Source: Magnaporthiopsis rhizophila (lineage: Eukaryota; Ascomycota; Sordariomycetes; Magnaporthales; Magnaporthaceae). Taken from it: a stretch of 37,407 bases of DNA. Location of the stretch: contig PYSS01000206.1 of NCBI GenBank assembly GCA_003049465.1, positions 1 through 37,407 on the forward strand, in the 5' to 3' direction. This document shows positions 20,359 through 31,939 of this stretch, in pieces. Under the pieces are notes generated by a model. That model did no database searches. It saw only the letters and a list, made by a program, of their open reading frames with translations, and was not told where the DNA came from. The translations under genes and the position numbers were made by a program. The first letter of the stretch is position 1. Each line of letters starts with the position of its first letter.

Positions 20359-22015
20359 GGTGGCGGCGAGATCTTCAGGACTCTGGGCAGCCGGCGGTGG
20401 TTTCCCTCACGTGACGGTAACCGTGGCCGACCGGGTTATGTACGGCGATGGATGTAAGGAAGCGAGACAAGCCGGCCCGGCCGTGCCGAATAAGCCCTCT
20501 CTCCTCCGAAGCCCCGGCCAATCCTGCAATCAAGAGCACGTGTGATCCGGTGGGCTGTTTCCAGGGGATTTGGTTATTTTTGGATTTTGACCCACGGAAC
20601 CATTGGGCATTGCAATTCCTCCCCACGGAAGGATCCCGACAGAGCCTCGGTAGGAGCAATTAACCCTTGCTTGGAGAGGGCAACGGCATTCATTGGATGA
20701 TTGGGGATATTCAGTAGATGTAACACACTGAATTTACCCTGCAGCATGCTGCCGTCAATCTCGACCGCCGTTCCATACTCAGCCTCCTCAGCTGGGGTGG
20801 CTGCGAACACATACCTTGATCCCTTTGCCGCAGCCCTAGCACGGCTGTCTGTCTTACGTTGGCGCATACCCGTTAACCTGTCGCTAACCTACCACCCACG
20901 TCCACCTGCTGGAGGTGTGGAGTTTTGGAGTTTGCGGGGCTATGGAGTATACGGCATACGCGTATATAGCAAAAAGACGACCATTCTGATTCTGGTAAAT
21001 AATCAAGGCAATGTCAGCTGGTGGCTGGAGTCTAGATGGGGCCGGCTATTTGCATGTGGTCAGATTCTCCTCGTCGGCTAGACGGGCCTTGTATAATCAG
21101 CTTGACTAAAATATTCTCCTCACCTGCCTGGTCGCCGCGGGTGTCTGATGTTCAGGTGTGCTGGGGTAGTTGGATTTTGCCCTCTTCGGCACGCGGGGCG
21201 TTAGCAGCATGCCGGTCCCGGTCCACGCTGTGCAAGGTGGCGGCGCAATCACTGTCCCGGAAGACTGGCCGTGGTTATTTTGCCTCTTTGAAGGATTGAC
21301 AGTCACGCAGTGTGGAGAGAGGATCGAGCAGTGGGCCGGCCACCAGGAGAGGTTACGAGGAGACCCAGAAAATTGAAAATTGGAGATGCAAGATGACCAC
21401 ACCCCCTTCTTGCTCGACCCAGGGGCCAAGGCGAAAAGGTGCTTGCCGCCGTGCCGCTAATGCAGCCGCGCTGCAAGCGAGAATTCGAAAAAGCGACCTT
21501 TTTCCTAACAAAAGGCGGAGGACTCATACAAAATCTGATTGAAAACATCCCTGTCAGATCTGCACAACCCTGCACCTCGGGTGGGGCGCAGTCCAGCTAA
21601 CCAACGATCCCCACAAACACATCCTTGCCGAGACTAGGCGGCGGCCTTGCGACCAGCGCAGCCAAACATCCCAAATTCAACGACAAACACCCAAAAAATC
21701 TAGGACTTGGAGACCAGACGGCACGATATCGCCTACTCCCTGGCTGCCTACCTATCCACCCGCCAGCCATCTACCCACCCATAACTGGGCCGCTACTGGT
21801 CTGTTCGGACTGCGACCTCTCATATCCCAGCGTCATTTATGTGCTACATACGGCCTAGGCCCATTCGATGGCTGACTGCTTGGCATGGCCACGCCTGCTT
21901 CCGCAAGTACCGGCGCTGGCTGAAAGTCAGGAGACAGGACATTTTTGCACGTACCCTCTAGGGTCGCTGGAAAGACCCTGTGGCGGTGAGGTGCAAGACA
22001 TTTTCTGCCCACCTA

Positions 22016-22036
22016 GGTAGGTACCATCTACCTACC
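22016..22036. repeat. GGTAGGTA hairpin
   Basis: GGTAGGTA (22016-22023) pairs with TACCTACC (22029-22036) around a 5-nt loop. One of several GGTA/TACC motifs in the window. Confidence 0.7.
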
Positions 22037-23492
22037 CTCCTGCTCTCCAGTCTGGGCTTAGGCGCTCTATACTCCTTCCCGGCCCCAACCTACGTGAAGA
22101 GACTGAGCTTCATCCTGCGCATGGAGGAGGATTATGAGGCTGGAAAGCTCACTTCGGCCAATGAGTCCGCTTTGGGCTTGACTCCAGGGGTGCGGGAGTG
22201 GCAGCGGCCCGCGGTCCTGAGGCTCGCTTGCCCTACCGGCCAGCGAGGGAGACAAGTACCAAGCAGGTAGGTATCTCAGTCCTCACTTTGTTCCGCTTTG
22301 CTGGGTCCTGCCACTCCCCCACATCATCCCATCACTGTCGGACACCTTATTCAATCCGTTCCGGTCCCAGCCAAGCCTATCCTGCCCCTCGTCTGGCCCC
22401 CACCGACGGCTCCGTCCAGACCATCCTCACTGCCCTACCCGGCGGAGTATCCCTTTGTAGACGGGTTAAGTCTTGCCCCAATAAAACCCCACCGGTCCTT
22501 TTTGACCTCTTCTCGAGAGTGCAGTATCTACCTAGGAGCGTGTTCCTAGGTTCTCCTACTTTTGAGTGCGACTTTGTGACCCCCGCGGTACATTACATCT
22601 ATATACATCGCCGCGGACACCAAGTGGTGGGTGCAGGGACTTCTACCGTCAGACTACGTGTATTCGAGACAACGGTGTCGGCTGAAGTTCGCCGATGACC
22701 TTACCGACCCCGACAGGGCTGCTGATGACCCTTGTTGACGTATCCTGGGATGGGTGTGTGGGAACCGGCTAGTTCCAAGGGAAGTGTCGAGCCAGACAGA
22801 CACCGTCCTATTAAAGTAGATCCTTCGTTGGGAGACGGGCTGCACAGCCGCACAGTTAGATGCCTAAGAGCAAGCGGCGCTGCCAAGTGGGGGGCTGTCT
22901 TCCGCGGTGGAGCGACATCCCATTGTCCAATACAACGTTCCACCACCACCACACATACCCTTCTGCCCTATGGTTCCAGCTCCCACTCATCCTTTAGTTG
23001 AACCCCTCCCCATCACAAGTCATCGCGCACCCCTTAGAGATTTTGCCCAGTTGCTGGGGTGAGACGATGCCTAGCGCGTAACGGACGTCATGGCGCCCGG
23101 AGAATTGTCCTACAGATCCCCTTGCCCATAGAGTACCTCTAGGCATATGCGTGCGCGCTATCCGGGTCCCGGGCGGGGTGTGGGCAAACGCATACAAGAC
23201 ACCCTCAGCCCACTGTCTCTCACACACACCCCTCTCCCCTGCTTCCGGTGCATATGTGGGGCGAACGGAAGATGCTGCAGACAAGCTTGTGCCTGGCACA
23301 CCTCGGGCTCGCCCTATGGCTATAGACGCGGGCTACATAAGAAGGTAGGCCTACGCTTCCTGCCCGCTGTCACGACAGACCTCCTGCCAGCATAGCCTCG
23401 CGGCGCTGGTGTCCAAACGGAAACATACTTGGATAACTAAAAAAAAGGGTGGTGTGGGATTGTGCCACCCATCCTCTACTTCTGTCCGAGAC

Positions 23493-26300
23493 ATGCCATC
23501 CGCTGCCTTTTATAACTACCGCCGCGAGCCCTCGTACGCATACGCCAGTTCGGCCTCCAGCGCCAGGGGCTCAACGACAAGCGACATGGAGTCCGACTCG
23601 CCCCCGGCTGGCTTCTTCTCGACCTTTTCCATCGTCGACCCAAAGAGCGGTGGTGCAGATGGCGGCGGCGGCTCGGGCGGCTCCAGGTCGCAGAAGCGGA
23701 ACCGGCGCGTTTTCGTCTGCATCCCCTGCCACAAGCGAAAACTAAAGGTTCGTTATCGCGCCCTTCTCAGAGACGACTATCACGGGGATTCTTCTGAGAG
23801 CTGAGAGCTGACGGTGTGTGCTCATGCAGTGCGACAAAGGCCTGCCCTGCGGCAGGTGCGTGGCATATGGCGCCGCCGACGACTGCGTGTACCAGCCTCT
23901 CCCTTGCACCAGCTCGTCATCGCCATCCTCCTCCGCCGCGGCAGCCGGCCGGTCAGAGCCCCCGTCAGAACCACCCAACTCTTCGCGTGCTTCCTCCCAT
24001 GCGCGCACACGAGACCGCTATCTCTACCATTACCGTCCCAGCGATGGTAGATGTCGAGCCGCGGGCGCATCCCATTGGACTTCCGTCTGTGCCGAGGTGA
24101 GTTGTCCGCGCCCCTTGCCCGTGACGCTACCTCTGTGAATGATCTTGAAATCTTGCTCTTTTATCTGTTCAAGCTGCTTCCAGTACAGAGGTAGCCGCGG
24201 GCAAGTCGCTTCGGCTCGGATACCCATAATCCGCAAGTGCCAATGCCACGGTACAGAACTGTATGCTAATCTGACTGGACTCTGGTCTTGTCCTAGTTTG
24301 AGGAAGCATGCCCATACATCTTCAGTTCAGACCCGCAATGGGAGCCTCGGTTTCGGCAAATCAAGAACCTAAAGTATCTTTTCCCGTCGCTCGCCGGGGC
24401 GAACTTCCCCTTCAGTAACAGCAACCCTTACATACCCAACAAGCACGAAGTTCTCAACAGCCTGCCGCCTCGGGCCATTGCGGACGCATTGCTCTGCAAC
24501 TACATGACGACGTCTGAGAAGACACATCGGATGCTGCATCCGGCACAATTCCATCAAGAGCTTGAAGAGTTCTGGGCGGACCGCGAAAGCGTCCTGGATG
24601 GCTGGCTAGCACAGCTATGCGCCATGATGGCCCTAGGATGTCAGTCGGCGGCCGAGGAGCTGTTTGATGGGACCGGCAACACGGCCACGCAGTGGACGGA
24701 GGTGCTGCTAGACGGCGCCCAGACCTCGCTCTGCCGGTCCCCCTTCATGCTTATGCCAAACCTGACCACGATCCGGACGATGTGCATGATGGCCATATGC
24801 AAGATGATGGGGCTCAGGGGAACCGATCCGCGCCAGGTCGCATCCCTCATGGCGCTCGTGGTCCGGCTCGCCATGTCGCTACAGCTGCACCGAAGCCCGA
24901 GCCTGTTCTACGGAATGCCAGAGTTTGAGGCTGAGATGCGCCGGCGGATCTGGGCGACGGTCCAAGTCCTCGACCTCGACGTGGCCATGTGGGCCGGCAC
25001 GACCCCAGCCCGCAGCGAGGGTGACGCCGAGGCTCCCCTGAGCATCAACGATTCCGATATACGTCCCGACCCTGGCGCTGTGGGGACCGTGGCCGCCTCG
25101 GGTCCCCACGGCGCTGGAGCCCCGTCAAGCGGTTGGGCCATCGACAACGTGTGGGCTACGCACGACTACACGGACGGCGCTTTTCAGAACAAACTGGCCG
25201 AGATGCTGCCGTTGCTCATCGAGGTAATGGCGTCTGTGAACTCACCAACCGCGACGAATCCATCGCGGTCAGGTGGTACCGCCACCGGCACCAGCGGGAG
25301 CAACAGAAACAGCAGCACTAAAGGTGTGATGGACCACGACAGGGCTATGCGTCTAGACAAGCGCATCCGACAACGGCTCAACGAGGCCGAGGTGGTTCTG
25401 GGGTCAGCAAGGGGACTTGTGCGGCCAGAAGTGATGACCATGCTGGCGGCCCAGCACCAGTTCCTTCGGATCCTTGTTCACCGCACGTTGCTGTCACTGC
25501 ACCATGTGCAGGCGAGGGATCCGCACCCAGGGCACCACGAACAGTCGCTCCGGCTGTCCCTCGAGTCGGCCATGGCGCTGCTGAGCATCCAGCAGCACTG
25601 GACCGCCGAGGTCGCGTCGGCGCCCGTCGTGCCTAGCGGCAACACGCTCTCCCTGCCGACCATAATAGTCGGAGGCGGCGGTGGTCCAGGGTCGGCAGCG
25701 TCCTCACCGGGCCTCGCGCCGTCAATGCTCGGCAGCCCAAGGTTCGGGCCCGTAGGAATGGCGGGTGCGAGTGGGATATCGAGACGGTGGCTCCTGGACC
25801 TCTGCCACGACGACTTTGGCATCGCGGCCATGTACGCGGTGGTGGGGCTCCGGCGCGGCGACTTTGACGAGTGCGCGCAGGACGGCGGCGGCCTCCCGTC
25901 GGCGGACGTGGCCATGTCGGCGGTGCGGCACTCGCTTGGGGTGGCGCGCTCGCGGGCGTGCCGGTCCCTATTACAGTTCAAGGAGTTTACGGGCCTGAGC
26001 CTGATGGTGGGCTGCCTAAGCTGTGTCGGGCAGGACAAAAGTGGTGGTGGTGGCAACAGAAACACCATGCTCGCGGCGCTCATGGAGGTGGCGCACGACA
26101 TCGAGGATGTCATACTGACTGGCAAGTCGGACATGATCTGGTCGTCGGCGTCGGCCGCGGCCGGTGGCACCCTGACCATGCCGGAGCTCCCGTCCCAGCA
26201 GGCGGCGGTGGCGCAGCACCACCACCACCAGCACGGCGGGGTGGCCGTCGAGCCTTTCGACAACATGATGGGCGTCGACTTTCTCGGCTCGTTCCCGTGA
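23493..26300 (+). CDS. Zn2Cys6 (fungal binuclear cluster) transcription factor
   Basis: Nuclear DNA-binding regulator; target genes unknown. Exons are 23493-23747, 23830-24096 and 24297-26300, product 841 aa. Intron 1 (82 nt, donor GTTCGT, GCTGAC branch, GCAG acceptor) splits the zinc cluster after CIPCHKRKLK, a common position in this family. Intron 2 is 200 nt (donor GTGAGT, CTAAT/CTGAC branch, CCTAG acceptor). The six Cys are at 76, 79, 86, 92, 95 and 104 (C-x2-C-x6-C-x5-C-x2-C-x8-C). After a Ser/Pro linker comes the fungal transcription-factor (middle homology) domain, about 165-520, with ASHWTSVCAEFEEACPYI, LKYLFPSLAG, WLAQLCAMMALGCQS, HRSP and RRRIWATV (389-396). Gly/Ser-rich inserts and a His-rich C-terminus follow. 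The first ATG in frame is used. The long upstream region may hold its control elements. All three exons join in phase 0. Confidence 0.92.
23748..23829 (+). other. Intron 1 of the transcription-factor gene
   Basis: 82 nt, donor GTTCGT, branch GCTGAC, acceptor GCAG. Removal brings Cys3-6 of the zinc cluster directly after the RKLK segment. Confidence 0.93.
24097..24296 (+). other. Intron 2 of the transcription-factor gene
   Basis: 200 nt, donor GTGAGT, branch CTAAT/CTGAC, acceptor CCTAG. It joins SVCAE to FEEACPYI, a continuous family block. Confidence 0.88.
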
Positions 26301-27760
26301 GCACGGACGGGACGGTTGCAGTCGGGGATGGCCGGGCGTGGCGTTGCCACCTATGACCTTTCCCCCGGCCTGCCGCCCGAGTCAATGATTTTTTGCTTCT
26401 TCTTCTTTATTTGTATACACCAGGGCCGTTTCGGTACTCACCCCTGCGAGAGGGGCGAGGGGCAAGATGTCACGATAGACCTGGGCCCCAGCTCGCCAGC
26501 ATTACATACATAAATAGATGCAGCGTTATTTTTTGACGTTGTCCGAGCACGCCTTGTTTCCTTGATCGGAAGATGCCCGCCTATAAGAAAGAGCCCCCTC
26601 GCCACATGACATACCCTCGATAGACCATAGGCCTAGCGCCGGATATGGTATTATAGAATGGGGATAAGTTTGCATGTTTCATTTATACGAAATGGCGGAG
26701 GGGAAACCCGCCCGGCAGCTCCTGGCTAGTCCTCGGTCGCGGCCACGAAAGCTAACAACCGGCACTCGGTATAGGCTGTCTGTTTACTTTTCTGAAACAA
26801 AAAGCAGTCCCTAGATTTTTCCGGTCTCGCAAGCGCAAGCGCCCTTGCCCCACCCGACCTTTTGTTGGTTCACCGAGACGTGGTGGACCCCGTAGTTTAA
26901 TCTATTCGAAAATTTCTCGAAGCCGTTGTTTTTTTGCTGGATGGGATGTTACATGGGGGGGTTCTTCTGTTTCTGGTTCTGTTGGTTCCGCTCCCAGCAC
27001 CCTTGTCCTGTGTATTTTTGGTTGTGCGGGGTTGGTAGGTCGGTACCACCTTAGTGGTCGGTTGTTTTCCCGGTCGTTTGTTCGTCCCGTGAGACGAGCT
27101 TCGAAACATGGGCGGGCAAGGGCACTTTTTTGCTTTTGTTGTGTTTCCACATTCCGTTTCCAACGTCCGGCCTTCACACATCGCATGATCAATACGTAAC
27201 CTACCCGCTTGGTTTTGGGCTCCGCTTTGTGATAGTGAGATGTTTGGTGACGCAGAGGAGGGTTTTCGTCGCTGATTGGTGGGCTGGGGGAAAGCTTTTC
27301 TGTTCTGGCTTTCAGGGTCTTCCCCAGCTTGTGAGAAGGGGTCGAAGATGAGACGGAGATGCCGTCTTGTCCATTGTAAACTGTTGCCAACACGGCGCTG
27401 CTGATTGGGACGATTGATTCGACTATAATGTGCGCAACGGAAGATATACTACCCAATCAAGTACCGTAGATCGTCCATACAAAATAAATACCTTTAGCAG
27501 TGGACAGAATATTGTTGGGTCAAGCAGCCAGCCACCATGTGCGTCCGGAGCTTTTGACGGTCACCACATGGTCAATCACAGACCTGCACAATTGATGATC
27601 GCTTGGAACATTAAAGTAACTTTTGAAGGGGTATCAAATAAATCTAGTTAAAGTTATGTACAGAAAACCCGCGTTTGCGCGTGTCGTTTTTTGATGTGCT
27701 GCGAGAGCATGGTCGACAAAAGAAATCATGACTGCGTAGCGTAGATAAACAAGCACCTTT
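26301..27760. other. Convergent intergenic region, 1.46 kb
   Basis: Shared 3' flank of the transcription factor (+) and BTB gene (-). No gene is supported; open frames (for example 26902-27456 minus) are compositionally random. Confidence 0.5.
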
Positions 27761-29148
27761 TCACTCTGTAACTCGTCGCATCCCCGCATAGTCCGGCCGT
27801 CTCCGGTCCGCGCCAAGGAAGGCGCCGTACACTGCAGGTGGCTGGGAAGGCTTGCTGCTGCAGGGTTTGGAGGGCGGCAGCAGCTCCGAGGGCAGCGGCA
27901 GGTCAAAGCCGCCCTGGGAGCTGACCGGGCTCACAATCTCGTCGAAGTCGGACATGAGCGAATCCATATCCGACTCGGCCTCGGACGACTCGGAAGAAAC
28001 AGGCGACCACGGGTCGATGTCGGCGCCGTTGCTGGCGCTCCGGTCGTGCGGACACCTGCCCTGACCGACCGAGGCGCGGTGGCTGTGGAAGGAGCACATG
28101 CGGAAGCCAAAGTGGCGCTCCTCGTTGCGCAGGGCGTTTGTGGGGATGCGCAGCTGCGGGTTCTTGACGACGGGGTTGGCACGGCTGGTGTGCATCCTGC
28201 TCAGGTGGGTCGAGTAGTCCTCGCAGAACTCGGGGAACGACGAGAGCAGGACCTGGAACTGAGTGGCCGTGCTGTCGTCGGCGTCAAGCCTGCCCGCCGA
28301 AGATGGTGACGACGGCGACAACGACGCCGCCAGGCGCCAGGCGGTCATGGCGACGGCCCACTTGCGCAGGCGGAAGACGGTGGCGGCCTCGCGCTCGTAC
28401 AGGAAGCGCACGAAGCGGGGGGACACGTCCCAGTCGAGGCGCAGGTAGAGATCCTGCACCGCGTCCATGGCCAGGTCCTGCAGCACCGGCAGGCCAACCT
28501 CGACGGCGAAGAGGTGCAGGTTTACGAGGGCCCAATGAAGTCCGTGCAGGCGGGCGCTGGCGGTGCGCGAGTCGCTGCTCTCAGACTCGGCGGCCAGGAT
28601 GGAGGTGACGGCCTCGTCGACGAGGGCGGCAAAGGCGCGGCGGTGGTAGAGCCAGAGCACAAACAGCTCGAACATCTCGGGCGTCTCTTCCGAGAACCAG
28701 AGCGCGGCCGCGCGCGTGGGCGAGGCGGGCGACAGGTCGTCGGCGCACGAGGCTGAGCGCATACGGCCCTCACCCGTCGCCGAGGCGGTGGCGGCGGCGG
28801 CGGCGGCGGCAAGGGTCCAGTCGTGGAAGCCGCTGCGGCGGTTGTTGGCGGCAGGGCGACACGCGGCCGGAGGTGGCCGGCGCGCAGCAGGCGGCGAGGG
28901 CAGCAAGCTGGTGGGGATGGCGGCGAGGCTCTCGCCAAAGAACTTGCTCGTGGAGCAGAGCAGCTTCTTGTGGACCGTGAAGGACTTCTTCTCAGGACCG
29001 ACCAGCACCTGGATCGTCTCCCGGCCGAACGAGGCGTCGCTGCGAGGTGAGCTAAGGTTAGCCACGTTGTAGACCCAAAGTGCTGGCTGGTCAGCTTGGG
29101 AGGAGGGCTGCAAACTTACGACTCGGACTGGGTGCTGCGGTGCGGCAT
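27761..29148 (-). CDS. BTB/POZ domain protein
   Basis: BTB domains mediate dimerisation and often recruit targets to Cul3 ubiquitin ligases; the partner here is unknown. Exon 1 is 29120-29148 and exon 2 27761-29039, product 435 aa. The 80-nt intron has a perfect GTAAGT donor, a GGCTAACC branch and a CGCAG acceptor, joining MPHRSTQSE to SDASFGRETIQVLVG. The BTB fold begins with ETIQVLVGPEKKSFTVHKKL and LLCSTSKFF (residues about 17-44) and ends with EETPEMFELFVLWLYHRRAF (about 127-146). Between them lies a Pro/Ala/Ser-rich insert of about 70 residues, including an Ala run from a GCG repeat. The C-terminal half has Ser/Asp-rich, probably disordered sequence. Reading from the longer upstream ATG at 29368 would ignore the strong intron, so the spliced start is preferred. 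BTB-with-BACK or Kelch forms are not seen. Confidence 0.88.
28791..28811. repeat. GCG trinucleotide repeat coding an Ala run
   Basis: Seven GCG/GCA-type triplets inside the BTB insert. In-frame slippage would change the Ala run length. Confidence 0.7.
29040..29119 (-). other. Intron of the BTB gene
   Basis: 80 nt, donor GTAAGT, branch CTAAC, acceptor GCAG; phase 2. Confidence 0.9.
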
Positions 29149-30138
29149 CTTGACTTGGAGTTATTATGGAGTATGTATGGACAGGCCTGGGCAGATGACG
29201 ATGGAGCGCAGCTCTCGCGGTGGAACACGCAGGGCAAACGAAGAATTCTGGAATGGAACGGAGCCAGTCCGGCTGAGCTTGAGGGGGAGCATTCGGCGTG
29301 GTATGGAGGAGGGGCGGCGGGCTGGAGACATTATGTATGTGCTTGGGTTGTGTGGTATCCATTGGCATCCCGCGATGTGCCAGCCCGCCGATTAGCCATG
29401 GCCCATGCGTCCCCTCTGTTCATTTCGACTACATCTCGTTCTGTTTCGCCTTTCATGCGGGCCAGGGATCGTATCCCGTCCTCGAGCGGGCCTAGCAACG
29501 GAGCACCGGGCCCAAACCAGGACTAGCCCGCCGCGGGATGGCAGGGGGGTGATGGGCAGCTCACAGCTCGGTGGGCGGGCCGTGCGTTGGGTGGACCTCA
29601 ATGTTATGTGGTCAGAACCCTAACCCGCCAAAAATCCAGCGGCCGTGAGCTCCTTCCGTGCGCTTGTTGCCCGCCCTGGCACCCTGGTCTGACAGTCTGA
29701 GACACCGCGCGGCCCCCGCCTAAGCTGCTCGGCTGCGTCAGAATCTGTGTGCTGCCAACCCCTGATCACACTTTGACTGCGACCTTGACACCGCACCTAA
29801 TCCTTCGCTCTCCCCGCAAGAACCCGTCCGGCTTGCCACGCTTGCCACCGAGAGGTCGCCTCCGCCTGGCCATTCCGTGCTCCCTATCGCCAGTGCTACC
29901 TAGTAAGCGCGGCAGGCACGCTGCCATCAGTCAAGGTCGCCAAGAGCTGTCTACCTACATACGAGGCCTGTCCCTCCCGGCGGATCATCACCCCATTTCA
30001 ACTTGACCAGAGTCGAACCCGTAGCTATGGCGCCTTTGCCTGCCTGTGATTACCAGTAAGCCCGTACAGTGCGTGCGCGCAGGATTGACCTGGTCCGCTA
30101 GACAAACCAGCCCCGGTTTGCCCAGCCTCTCGGTTTAT

Positions 30139-30193
30139 GGAGAGAGAGAGAGGGAGGGAGAGAGACACAAACGCACACACACACGCACACAAA
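30139..30193 (+). repeat. GA-rich and CA-rich simple repeat
   Basis: A (GA)n/GGGA stretch followed by a (CA)n stretch with interruptions. Likely variable in length. Confidence 0.75.
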
Positions 30194-31805
30194 AAGAAAC
30201 TGTGATGTTTCAGGATGTGAACTTTGCCCGGACAGCTCCTCGTATCCCGATTTACGGCTCCTCGTGGCGCTGCAGATCGATTGTGAGATGTCTACAAGGT
30301 TGTCACACCAGCGACACAAGCCATCAGCCTCTCTCCCTAACTCATTCTGGGTTGTTCCGCAGGCATGCACTCGGACTCCCGGTCGCGGCTGTAAGACACC
30401 CGCTGTGACCAGGGAGCGATTGCATACTCTGGGACCACCAAAGTACGCTCGGTCGGTGGGGAGATTGTCGATGGTAGGTGGGCTTTTTCCATCGATAAGG
30501 TATCCCCATCCACTCCGATCCCGTGCCGCTTCGTGCTGCAACCTCGTCTGAGCTCACAACAACGATATTACCTACCTCGGCACACTCATGAACCCGATCG
30601 CCCTGAGTCGATCATTGCTCTAGTTTTATGATTGCAGCAAGGACACGAACGCACAATCTGTGCCGGCGGGGAGAACAGTGGGGATTCGTCAAACATCCAG
30701 CTTTCGGGTGACTGCTTTTCCGCTTCTTCCCTAGGGGCAGTTCCCGTCCAGACCAGCAATCCTTACAAGAGATGCCCCAAGACAAGGGAGCACCGAGACC
30801 CAGGACAAGCTCAATTAAAATGAGCAACCCTATCTCTACCGCAGCAGTGGAACACGCGGATGGCGCGGAAAAAAATCAAGCTGAAGATTGCATCTCGATG
30901 CGGCTAATTTTAAGGCCTGGTTTTCCGATCTTGCCCGTTGCCAAATACGGCTGAGACCTGTGCCATCCCTCCTCTTGCCCTTCAACGCCTTTACTAGATC
31001 AGACCCGTCAATGGAAGACGGAGACGGACACTCGACGTCGGTTGGGAGAGTGGGCACGGTGGGTTTGTTTTGATGGAGTAGCCGAGATTAAACTTTCGCG
31101 TCCAACGGAGAGAAAAACTGGGGGGGGCGATCATTTCCAGAAACAAGATCGCACGCGAGGCTCGCTTCCCTTCAGTTCAGTCGAGATCGTGGTCCATCCA
31201 CAATCCCAACAGAGCGGCTCACAGCCAAACGGTCAGCCTCTCAATATCGGGTCAAAGAGTCTCCGGTGCCAGCGAAATAGGTATTCTATGCAATAATGTT
31301 TTGTTTTGGAGCTGCGTCGGAATTGAGTGCTGAGCTGCAACGCCACACGCTCAGCCGCCGTTGCATCGGTTGACTGGTGCTAGCGGGCGGTCTACCCGCC
31401 TGCAGGCACTGGCTGGGAATGTGGTCCGCCGCGTCCTGGGCTTTCCCGGGGTTTCTCGGGGTTCCATCGGGCGAATCGTTTATCCCCCACTCCAAGGCAT
31501 TGACCGACTGGTCTTGGTAATGGCGCTCCCTACCCCATCCTGTTATCAATCGACCAGCTGCTCGATTGCTTTCCACGATGCCCCATTCAAGCAAAGATGA
31601 CGCAACAAGGCAAACCACTTACTGTAGAAATTATTAAAATACCAAATGTGTTATCGGGGAAACGATTAATGCGCTCTTCCTCGGCCTGCCTAGGGCAATA
31701 GTATTACCGATCTCTGACAGCATGCAGGGCATTAGTCAGACCCTCAACCTCGGAGTCGTAACCCGTCCTCCCGGTTATGCTAGTAGCCTACTATCCGTCA
31801 ACCTT

Positions 31806-31811
31806 TATATA
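31806..31811 (+). promoter_or_regulatory. TATA-like element of the ene-reductase gene
   Basis: TATATA 134 nt before the ATG, with a second A-rich TATA-like site at about 31830. A C/T- and A-rich leader follows, free of other ATGs close to the start. Confidence 0.4.
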
Positions 31812-31939
31812 TCATCCGATAGCCCCGGCATAAAAAAAGAGCCGCCCTAGCTACTGTCTGTGCAAAGTAAGGTCGAATACAACTATCATCAGCCTTCTTC
31901 CTAAATCCTGTCCATCAAACACACCCCTGCTGTGGTACT

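Larger units (their letters stand above)
17335..23492. other. 6.2-kb gene-free region between divergent genes
   Basis: It separates the start of the 15922-17334 gene from the start of the transcription factor. No recognisable gene, tRNA or transposon. It carries TACC/GGTA palindromic motifs at 19099-19123 and 22013-22036. Three coding-like islands of 60-100 codons (18147-18386 plus; 20170-20358 minus; 20574-20867 minus) are noted as weak candidates. Base composition is not AT-rich, so it does not look like RIP-mutated repeats. Confidence 0.45.
29149..31939. other. Divergent intergenic region, 2.8 kb
   Basis: Between the BTB gene (-) and the ene-reductase gene (+). It holds a GA-rich then CA-rich simple repeat (30139-30193) and TATA-like sequence near its right end. 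No gene is supported. Confidence 0.5.

Noticed and set aside
27761..29368. Unspliced 535-codon form of the BTB protein
   Set aside because: It ignores an intron with perfect GTAAGT, CTAAC and CGCAG signals that gives a compact BTB N-terminus.
30001..30060. Possible second tRNA (GGGTTCGACTCT on the minus strand)
   Set aside because: The T-stem does not pair and no anticodon or acceptor stem can be built.
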